Assembly: GCF_947179515.1 (NCBI RefSeq)
Contig: NC_067487.1
Coordinates: 38,082,266 to 38,146,265, forward strand
Source: Apodemus sylvaticus
Lineage: Eukaryota > Chordata > Mammalia > Rodentia > Muridae
DNA: 64,000 bases
Direction: 5' to 3'
Shown here: in pieces, positions 55,800 through 64,000 of the stretch
How positions within the stretch are numbered: the first letter of the stretch is position 1
Layout of the letters: the number at the start of each line of letters is the position of its first letter
Translations under genes and position numbers: made by a program
Notes under the pieces: generated by a model
What the model saw: the letters and a program-made list of their open reading frames with translations, nothing else
Told to the model about the DNA's origin: nothing
The model's database searches: none

Positions 55800-57330
55800 T
55801 GGGCTTTGCTTCATATCTAGGTTAGTCAAGGTCATCTGTGTGGACTGAAACTATTTCCTGTAGCCTGAACTACACCAGTCTTAATTTTTTCATTTCAGGA
55901 GCTTAAAGAAGAAAGAAACTGGGAAAGAGTATGTTAGCAGACTATGGGAAATGTGTCTCCTGTTTTTCTGACAACCAGTTAACAAGTAACCATCATGCAA
56001 TGAGGTTGGTGAGGAATGGGGGTTGCAGGGTAGTTTCCATCTTTATTTTTCTGGTGTTGACTTGTGTTCCGTGCTGACACCGGTTCTAGAGATTACTATC
56101 CAAAGGACATGCAGACACCAAAAACGACATCAGTGGTAACAGCAGACTCAAAAGATGAACAATCACCACCAATGTTTTGTATCAGCTAAGAATTCCCTTC
56201 TGATGTTCCTGATGCAAAGGCTTGCACACGGAATGTGTTACTATGCCCATACGTGCCCTTATGCAAGTAAACACAATTCTGAGGATTTTCCTAGGCTGAA
56301 CTTAACTGAAATCGGAAATACTCTTTGGTTCTCTCTACTCATTTTTTTCTGAGACTCGCTGAAGAATCACATAAATTCTCGGCAAATTTAAGTAACACTA
56401 GAGGAGTAGCTACTTGTACTCATTCAAGATTCAAGCCACCTAGTTTCCCCAAAAGATGCATGCTTCAGATAGTGTGAGATTTTTCTAAGAATTTGAATTG
56501 TTTGGAAAGCTATACTACAGTCTCATTGTGTAGTTATTAAAGGAGTTAGTGACACGGTTTTAATTGTCCCCTGGTGTTTTCCTATCTTAAATTCTGTTTT
56601 TTAGGAGACTAGTTGCTAATTAAGAAATGATTGTTCCACATCAAAGAAGAAGCCGAACAAACTATAAACCAAAGAGTAGGGGAAGGCAAATAGACCTTTT
56701 CCCAGTTAACAAAGAGGCAACGCCTGGAAATTCGTTTTATTTGCTTGAATTTCAATCCCCTTCTCATCCTGCAGGTGAAGGCGGCTAGCAGAAACCTAAT
56801 AGGAAATAAGCCACTGTCCACGTTGTTTCAGCTCAGAAGCCCCCCTGAGGAAGAATGCTCTCTGCAGTTAAACAGTCCCCCTTAACTAAATCTCGGGTGT
56901 GCCTGCGGGCCACGGATCTCCAAAGAAAGCCCTAAGACTCTGCCACCTAAGCGAGGAGAAGTTGCAGTTCCGTGTCGCTCGCCTTCTTCCCCGCCCCACC
57001 ACTTTGGTGCCCTATTGAGTGCAGCTAGGGCACTGCCAAGTAACTCCTTTTATGGTGAGAGGATGGATTCTTCTTCTTCTCCCCGCCCAAGCCTGGTACC
57101 TACTCACCCGTCCACCCATGCCTCTGCCAAGTTCCACCCGGAGCGCTCGGGCGTACACACCCACGGACAACCACACACCCACTTCTCCTCTCCACTCTGC
57201 GGCTCCCCCTTAGAGCCCTAAAGCAATTGTCCCGACTTCTCAAGACCCAGAAGCTCGCTCTACGGGTGGAAGGTGCGAGAATTAACCCACTCTAACCCGC
57301 AGAGCAACGTAGACCAGACACAGGTCCCAG
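55800..57330. other. Unique DNA immediately upstream of the Ptger4 CpG island
   Basis: Repeat-poor. GC rises from about 56.85 kb. Short frames near 57.0-57.2 kb are CpG-island noise. Proximal upstream regulatory DNA of Ptger4 is expected here. No TATA box is seen. Confidence 0.5.
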
Positions 57331-57695
57331 CATCATTCCCACTAAATGCCCAGCTCGGGAGCGGCGAAGCTGGGTTTCCTGGGGACTCGGTTTGCGGGAT
57401 CTCTGTACCTTCGAGGGAGAGAAGGCACTGAAGCTGCACCCGCAGCCGGGTGGCACCCCCCGCAGGTCCCTCTAGCCCTCCCCAGCCTCTCCGCCCCGCC
57501 CTTCATCACCAGGCTCCCGGGCGGTGCTCTCGGAAGTCTCGCCCCGCCCCCTTTCCAGCTCAGCCAATGGAAGCCCGGGCCGCGCGCTGACTGTCCCCGC
57601 CCTTCCAGAGAAACTTGCGGGAGGAGAAAAGTTTGTTCGTTCAGAGGCTGGAAACGCCGAGAGCGAAGCTTGAAACCCGGCAGCGGGAGAGGAAG

Positions 57696-57791
57696 ATGAA
57701 CAGCCCCAGGTCAGAGCCCCAGGCCCAGTGGACCCCGTGCCGCCCCCAGAGCACAAGGAGCGGCCTCAGCGGCAGCCGCCTTCTCCGGTAG
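57696..57791 (+). other. Upstream ORF 1 in Ptger4 exon 1
   Basis: ATG in GGAAGATGA context. Opens MNSPRSEPQAQW and ends at TAG after 31 codons, entirely upstream of the receptor start. It could reduce EP4 translation if included in the mRNA. Confidence 0.5.
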
Positions 57792-58127
57792 CTGTCCGTT
57801 CAGCCCGCGGCTGGGGAGGAGCGAGCCCGGACCTACGCTCCGTTCCACCTGCACGCGTGGCGACACACCTGGGCGCTGACCTCTCGCACTAGACCTGCGG
57901 GCTCTGCAAAGCTGCGACTCGTCTTTGAAAGAAGGAGGGGTTAGTAAATCAAACAAGAAACCCCAGATCGGTCTTCACTGACCCATCCCCTCTAGCCTCT
58001 CTTGCTTTCCAAGCTTTTTTGAAAGCAAGATACTCTGACCTCAGTTCCGGAAAATTAGCAGCCACCGAGCCCGGGTTCCGAGAGCGGCAAAGGCTTGACA
58101 AGTTCCGCACTGCGTAGGGAGAGACTG

Positions 58128-58169
58128 ATGGCTGAGGTTGGAGGTAGGTCCAGAACGTCTGAGGCCTGA
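58128..58169 (+). other. Upstream ORF 2 in Ptger4 exon 1
   Basis: ATGGCTGAGGTTGG: a Kozak-like G at +4. 13 codons then TGA, 38 bases before the exon 1 donor. Confidence 0.55.
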
Positions 58170-58207
58170 GCCTTGGGGCGCACCGGGATCCTAACCCCAC
58201 CCTACAG

Positions 58208-58648
58208 GTAAGTCGGGATGGAGGTCTTTGCGTGGTCAGGAGCTCTTCCGGGAAACCAAAGAACAGAATGTCCCATAATGACCCAAAATGTCCATAACTT
58301 CTTTCGATGAGCATTTTATCCACTCTGTGGGGACTATCACTAGGGAGTCACTTTTCCCTTGAGAAGGGCTTGCTCATCTTGGCGAGGGAATGAGCTGAGT
58401 GTGGGGGAAAGGGGAGGTGTAGGCGGGAATGGCAGTTATCAGCTTATAAATATTAATGTCAGCAGAGTGGTGCTCTTGACAGAACGGATCCAGAGCTTGG
58501 GGATTTAAGTAGCCACACTTAATGAGTAGCTACTGATGAGGAAGTCGGATCCGGATGCTCTCCTTATCTCGGCGACAGTGCACTTTGGGCCATGGGTCGA
58601 ACACCTTGCAAGTGGTAAACGACTCGTCTCTCCTTTTCCTCTCTCTAG
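58208..58648 (+). other. Ptger4: Ptger4 intron 1
   Basis: 441 bp from GTAAGT to a pyrimidine-rich acceptor CTCCTTTTCCTCTCTCTAG. It contains a TATAAATA-like sequence (58445-58452), noted as a possible internal promoter. Confidence 0.8.
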
Positions 58649-59581
58649 ATAACCATCCCTAGATCGAACCGTGAGCTCCAAAGCTGTGTACTACTGACCA
58701 CCATCATGTCCATCCCCGGAGTCAACGCGTCCTTCTCCTCCACTCCCGAGAGGCTGAACAGCCCGGTGACCATCCCCGCAGTGATGTTCATCTTCGGGGT
58801 GGTGGGCAACCTGGTGGCCATCGTGGTATTGTGCAAGTCGCGCAAGGAGCAGAAGGAGACGACCTTTTACACTCTAGTATGTGGACTAGCTGTCACTGAC
58901 CTACTGGGCACGTTGTTGGTAAGCCCAGTAACCATCGCCACATACATGAAGGGCCAGTGGCCCGGAGACCAGGCACTGTGTGACTACAGCACCTTCATCC
59001 TACTTTTCTTTGGCCTGTCGGGTCTCAGCATCATCTGTGCCATGAGCATTGAGCGCTACCTGGCCATCAACCACGCCTACTTCTACAGCCACTACGTGGA
59101 CAAGCGCCTGGCCGGCCTCACACTCTTCGCGGTCTATGCATCTAACGTGCTGTTCTGCGCCCTCCCCAACATGGGCCTGGGCAGGTCCGAGCGCCAGTAC
59201 CCCGGCACCTGGTGCTTCATCGACTGGACCACCAACGTGACGGCCTACGCCGCCTTCTCTTACATGTACGCGGGCTTCAGCTCCTTCCTCATCCTCGCCA
59301 CCGTGCTCTGCAACGTGCTGGTGTGCGGCGCGCTGCTCCGCATGCACCGCCAGTTCATGCGCCGCACGTCGCTGGGCACCGAGCAGCACCACGCGGCCGC
59401 CGCCGCCGCGGTGGCTTCGGTGGCCTGTCGGGGACACGCGGCCGCCTCCCCAGCCCTGCAGCGCCTCAGCGACTTTCGCCGCCGCAGGAGCTTCCGGCGC
59501 ATCGCGGGCGCAGAGATCCAGATGGTCATCTTACTCATCGCCACCTCTCTGGTGGTGCTCATCTGCTCCATTCCGCTCGTG
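58649..59581 (+). other. Ptger4: Ptger4 exon 2 (5'UTR end plus most of the coding region)
   Basis: Acceptor before 58649; 57 bases of 5'UTR without ATG; coding from 58706; donor GTAAGTGTTT at 59582 in phase 0. Confidence 0.85.
58706..59581 (+). CDS. Ptger4: Prostaglandin E2 receptor EP4, exon 2 part (residues 1-292)
   Basis: Class A GPCR of the plasma membrane that binds prostaglandin E2 and signals mainly through Gs and cAMP, also PI3K, in inflammation, bone, gut and ductus arteriosus biology. The reading frame begins MSIPGVNASF, with A at -3 (ATCATGT). Visible are N-glycosylation sites N7 (NAS) and N177 (NVT), and TM1 about 20-43, TM2 54-80, TM3 93-115, TM4 136-155, TM5 184-208 and TM6 from 270. 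The Cys pair C92-C170 is present, with ERY (116-118) in place of DRY, the prostanoid-receptor ECL2 signature GTWCFIDWTT, and an Ala-rich third loop (AAAAAA near 230). The exon stops inside TM6 after SIPLV. The known full protein is 488 residues, so about 196 lie in exon 3, which is not in this window. If intron 2 is read through, the frame continues 65 codons to a stop ending at 59779. Confidence 0.97.
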
Positions 59582-59911
59582 GTAAGTGTTTGGAGCTGGG
59601 ACCCATCGGGCCTGTCTCCTACATCCATCCGCCCCCCCCTCCTTTCCCCTGATTCCTTGGGGGCGACAGAGTTTTCTTCCAGTTCTGGGCTGGGACCACT
59701 TCAAGGCTTCTCTGAGCAGACCCAGGTTTTCCTTCTAAGTCCTGACCTTAAAGAGGCTCAGCAGGTGATTTCCCCCTAGGTCCCCTGAGGTTCTTTCCCC
59801 GAAAGCATGACTTCTGAGGTCCCCTGGACAGCCCCCCACCCCGCCAGGTTCCCCTTATTGCACTATGTTTTGCTTTGTATCTTCCCTGAACCTTCTTCGG
59901 CACAATCAGTT

Positions 59912-59928
59912 GGGGGGGGGGGGGGGGG
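59912..59928. repeat. Poly-G run
   Basis: Uninterrupted G run of about 17 in intron 2. Confidence 0.9.
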
Positions 59929-62900
59929 ACGACTCTCTAGCGTTACTTTACTCTAGCGCTCCACTCTGTGGCCCAGAATCTGCAAACCAAGCGAGATAAG
60001 CTCTGTTGAATTCATTTCCCTAGGAGAGAGAGTGCCGGTTCAGGCGTTTTGATTTCTGCAGGCCTTTGACTTTTTTCTAGATTATGCAGCGTTTTAAAGT
60101 TAGAATAGATGAGATGTTTTTCCGTTTAAAAACCTACGGACTCTCACTTCACAGAGGAGTAGAGTTTGCTTAGAATAGTAACCTTGCAGACATATTCGCA
60201 CCGCTCCCTGCCCCCCCCCACCCCACCTCCCTTAGCCCCTCCACCGCCTACCCACCCAAAACCCTGAACAGACTCCTGAAAATAGTATGATCCAAACTCA
60301 AGTTCCTTATTCTGTTTGCAAGCTAAGGAAGCCCAAGGACTAGTTGGTGTGCATTGCACTTTAATTTTCAGTGACCAGGAGCAGTGCAGTCTTCTTCACA
60401 GAGACTCCAGTGCCCATTCTTGGTATTAGTCTCTTGCTGGAACTCTTCTAATCTGGTCCTTTTTGGAGCATACTCGTTCAAGCTGCCTTCAGTAATGTCT
60501 AAAATATTATAAGCAAAGAGGAGCAAACGCCTCAAGTTATCTGCTTTTGACTGACAAAAGGCGCCAGAAACAAATCAGTGGTCGAGCATAATTCTTCATC
60601 TAGAATTTATCTTGTTCTGAGTTCTGTCTCTCAAAAGACTGCATTCCTAGAAATTCAAAACTACCTATTCAAAAAGAGATTACCATCTATGTCCACTGGG
60701 AGCAAGTAGAAATAAATGTAATGGGCTATGCTCCTTTTCTTTCTCTTATTAAAACTACTAGGTATCTTTGATATAGACATATTTTTATCTCTTACAAAAG
60801 TGACTGTAAATGGAAGAAAACTTAGTGGCAGGCGGCCGGGAGCCAGCATACAGTAGCTTCTTGCCAATGTGTGTAAACAGACATAAATATCGCTGGCCAG
60901 AAGGGCCTTTAAGCCATCTCAGAACCTAATGCAATTTACAGAGTTAAATTACACTCGAACCGCATAAATATATTTTACTGTCTGTAATGGCAACTCGGAA
61001 TAAGGGACGATCTGGAAGGGAAGAGCTGAGGCCTCAAGTCTCTCTGCCTTCTATTTTATGGGACAGTTAATGACAAAGTAAGTAGCTGTTATTTACAGGA
61101 CGGCCACTTCACAGAGCTGAGGACTCGGAGCTAGGCCGTTAGTAACCGTGTGCAGGCTTTCCAAATGTTTTGGTTAGAAGCGAGCATGTGACTCTACAGT
61201 CCACATGAAGCTACCAATAAAGTATCCTCCCGTGTCATCTAGGGAGACCTACAAAACCAATTCTATGGGCTAACCTGGCCCTCGGGGTCAGGGCCATTTA
61301 TGACAAAGCCTGTAAAGTGGGAAGACCCAGAGATGTATTTACAACTGGCATGTTGATCACATTTTAGCTAATGGAAACTGCTGTCGAAACATCTACAGGA
61401 TAGAGGGTGTTAAGTAATAATCTCTACCTGGGAACTAAACTGGACTCAGCTAAGGGGGGATCTTGCTGGCCAGAACCCTGCCTTCCTTCATGAGAAATAA
61501 GTAAGCAAATAAATAAGAGCAGCTTCTGATTTTAGCCTTGAGTTTGGGCTACAAAAATCTACTCTTTCAGGAGCAGTTTAAATAAAAGCGATTGTGACAA
61601 GTGATGAGGCGCTATGGAACCCACGTGGTCACCCACAATGCAACACTCACCAAAAGGACTGAAAGAAACCATCCCAGGTTATATAGTCTTTCTTGGCTGT
61701 TTTTACAGCCCCGCCCCCATATTCTGGGAATAGTCGAGAATAAAGCTTTGCAAACTCTCTGACAGTTAAAGCAGTTGGCGGTACATACTTTCAGTTCAAA
61801 GGGAACTGGCGAAGCGTCAGCTAATGAAACTGAGCACTCCTACCATTGCAAGGGAATGAAAGCCTCCAGGTCACTTAATGCTTTAGGAAGGTGACCTGGC
61901 AGAGCAAATACAGCTGACCTGGACTTCCAGAGAGCTACATACAAGGCAGAGGGGGACAGGCAGCATGTGAGTGTCTGTCTTCTGGGTCTGTGGGAAGAGG
62001 AGGCTAGATGATGTCTTACAGACCGGTTGATAATTTAGTAAGGAAAGTGAATTTTAATTTGTTATGCAAAAACAGAGCCCAGCTTAAAAGCTAGAGCTGA
62101 GAAAGACTGAGAATTGCATTGTGGGTATGATGAATGCACCCAATCTGCAAAATTCACCGAGTGGGTCACACAACCAAGGAATAGAGAAAGTGGAAGCATA
62201 CACCACAGCACAAGCCACACTTGGGAGAACGTGCTTCTTGTCAGCGTGTCCTTTCTGCTATTAATAACGCGTCTCAGGGTTGGGTGGCTGCTGCTGTTGA
62301 ATGCAGGAGAGGCCAAAGAAATGGAAGTGCATGCTCAAGACAAATAGCTTGCATTCTTTAGAAACACACAATCAATGGAAACTCCTAAGGTCACCATATT
62401 AAATACTGTAGCTAGATCAATTCCTACTACTTATTTTTGCAATTATAATCAGATCTTTTGCCTCAGGGCTAAAGAACTAGACTGTCAGATTCAGAAAGGT
62501 ATTTTCCTCTAGACGCAGGACGCCAGGGACATATTTATTGTTTATTTGTTTTTTGTTTTTTCTTTTTCTTCTTATTCGGAGCTACCAGTAGTATAGCAAA
62601 TTAATTAATCTTCTGCCTCAGTCAGGTGAATTTCCCATCCTTAGGGGAAGAGTTTCCTGCCTTTCTCTGGTTGCTTACTGGAAAGTCTATCAAGGCATCA
62701 CCAACAGCTTATAAAAGCAGATGAAAACTGTAAACAGGAAGACTTTTTGTAGGAAGCAAACTGGAAGTGTTCCCATTAAATGATAGCATGATCAAAAAGC
62801 ACAGGTAAAGGAAGATGATTAATTTAGATGCCACTGTAGCAAAGCCGATGAGATTGATAGCTTTTCTAAAAGATGCGAGCAAGTTTTTAAAAGAACTGCA

Positions 62901-63812
62901 CTTCCTGGAAGCAATATTTGAGTCATAATGTGAAATGGGAGGCCTTTTAGGAGCCCTTGGAGGACTGTAGAAACGGTACCGAAAAACAGGGTTTTGCCAA
63001 ACCCAGCAGCTTGTAGCAATCGGCTCGGCAGGAAACCCACCCGCTCTGCTCCTCGGTTTCCCCAGCTACAGATAAAGAACTGGGTCTAACTGGAGGGGCA
63101 GGAATGAATCTTTCTTCAGTTCTTCTTGTTATCTTCACTGACATCTCAAACTTTACTTTTATCAAACATCTATAACAAGACATTTTCTCCCTTAGTGCAG
63201 AAGTGTTGAAGCTGTGAATTAGGAATGCAAAACAACTTTTAAAATAGACTCTCAATGTAGATATTAACCAGGAGGGATTAAGTAACTTGCATGCAATGAA
63301 TAGCCAGTCAGTGGCCTAGAAGGGACAGGAAATACAGACTCATTCCACCACTCGGTTAAGAGCATTTTCCGTGACCATTTGTTTTCCAGGGGTGTGGTTG
63401 GGACTCCTAGTAACAGCTGTGTCAATTCTTGGCTCTTCACAAGGCAACGAGATAACAGAGCATGCGGAGATAATTCCTTTCCTGTGCTTGGAACAGAACA
63501 AGTAGCCCCATGCTCAAATCCCGTTACGGAGCCTGCTGCTTATTGGACGGTGGTTTAATTCAGACAATCGATGATGACATCAGTCTAGACAAGAGCTCCA
63601 CATTTCAAGTCAACATTCCCTTCAAACAGGTTATTCTTAAGTATGTTTTTAATGCCATCCATCAGCCGTACCCCAAAGCTGTGTTTTACCTGCAGTTATC
63701 AGTACAGTCCACAGGGGCCATGTGCCCACGCGTGGATTAATAAGAAAACTGTAAGTGGTGAAATACATGTTGGTCCTAGGTGTTGTTCCAAGCACTCTAA
63801 GAATTTATGCAC

Positions 63813-63995
63813 AGCTCAAAGTGGTGGCTCACACCTTTAAACCCAGCACTCCTGAGATAGAGGCAGGCAGAGCTCTGTGGGTTTCAAGCCAGCCTAACCT
63901 GCATAGCAAGTTTCAGGCTAGTCAGGGCTACATAGAGAAGCCCTGTCTCAAAACAACAACAGCAGCAAACAAACAAACAATAACAACAAAATATC
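63813..63995 (+). mobile_element. B1 SINE with (AAC)n tail
   Basis: AGTGGTGGCTCACACCTTTAAACCCAGCACTCC...GGCTACATAGAGAAGCCCTGTCTC, then an AAC/AAAC-rich tail reaching the window edge. Inside intron 2 in the sense of Ptger4. Confidence 0.95.
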
Positions 63996-64000
63996 TAAAC

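Larger units (their letters stand above)
57620..58207 (+). other. Ptger4: Ptger4 exon 1 (5'UTR, non-coding)
   Basis: The 3' boundary is well supported: CCCTACAG then GTAAGT, donor at 58208. The 5' boundary is only estimated from the promoter motifs. The exon contains two upstream ORFs (57696-57791, 31 codons plus stop; 58128-58169, 13 codons plus stop) if transcription starts upstream of them. PTGER4 is known to have a non-coding first exon. Confidence 0.65.
57340..58260 (+). promoter_or_regulatory. Ptger4: Ptger4 CpG-island promoter
   Basis: A CpG-dense block starts here and covers exon 1. GC boxes lie at 57491-57501 (CCGCCCCGCCC), 57541-57551 (GCCCCGCCCCC) and 57595-57602 (CCCCGCCC). A CCAAT box lies at 57564-57568 (CAGCCAATGG), and no TATA box follows. 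This is the usual layout of a dispersed, Sp1/NF-Y-type promoter. The start site is likely within or shortly after 57600-57660. Its exact position cannot be read from the sequence. Confidence 0.8.
59582..64000 (+). other. Ptger4: Ptger4 intron 2, 5' part
   Basis: Begins GTAAGT and runs off the window. No exon 3 sequence (it would start with Val-Arg-Val-Phe) is present. The stretch 60.4-63.8 kb is almost free of named repeats, unusual for this window, and may hold conserved elements. Poly-G run at 59912-59928. A cluster of AGGTCA-type half sites lies at 61866-61920. Confidence 0.85.

Noticed and set aside
57472..57756. Possible divergent gene on the minus strand at the CpG island
   Set aside because: Open frames there have CpG-island composition but no start, splice or family evidence; a divergent non-coding transcript is possible but not visible in sequence.
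59000..59437. 145-codon antisense frame within Ptger4, plus plus-strand shadow frames
   Set aside because: GC-rich exon giving long frames on other phases; the sense frame is unmistakably EP4.
1..64000. CRISPR array, bacterial operon, riboswitch or phage system
   Set aside because: The sequence is vertebrate; tandem repeats seen are microsatellites, ORF1 repeats and short duplications, with no spacer structure.

Overview
The window is mammalian, almost certainly rat (Rattus norvegicus) genomic DNA. The grounds are a Ptger4 coding exon whose N-terminus (MSIPGVNASF) is the one I recall for rat rather than mouse, many B1, B2/B3 and ID-type SINEs, a full-length rodent L1, and long (CA)n, (GAAA)n and (GGAA)n microsatellites. 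One protein-coding host gene is visible, and only in part.

Layout. 1-57 kb is gene-desert sequence: L1 3' ends, SINEs, an endogenous-retrovirus cluster, hAT-type and unclassified rodent repeats, microsatellites and non-repetitive stretches in which I see no gene. At 0.73-1.59 kb lies a 5'-inverted (twin-primed) L1. At 5.93-6.30 kb an Rps7 processed pseudogene is fused at its 5' side to a scrap of L1 ORF2. At 13.47-20.08 kb a 6.6 kb full-length L1 lies on the minus strand, flanked by an identical 18-bp target-site duplication. Its ORF2 is intact, with all catalytic residues in place, but its ORF1 carries one in-frame TAA. At 22.07-26.82 kb an older L1 3' end is split twice by LTR-retrovirus-derived DNA that keeps a tRNA-Pro-like primer site, a polypurine tract and a TG-starting LTR.

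57.3-59.6 kb holds the CpG-island promoter, non-coding exon 1 (donor after 58207), short intron 1 and coding exon 2 of Ptger4, the prostaglandin E2 receptor EP4 (292 codons, TM1 to inside TM6). Intron 2 runs from 59582 past the window end, so exon 3 (rest of TM6, TM7 and the long C-tail) lies outside. The distal 5' side of PTGER4 is known in humans as a regulatory gene desert linked to inflammatory bowel disease, so the non-repeat stretches here are candidate enhancer DNA, although no enhancer can be proven by reading.

I found no wholly new biological system. The most notable items are the L1-Rps7 chimeric retrocopy, the near-intact L1, two upstream ORFs in Ptger4 exon 1, a perfect 21-bp inverted repeat at 32.8 kb, and two long microsatellite structures (a mirror-symmetric purine tract and opposed CA/TG arrays).
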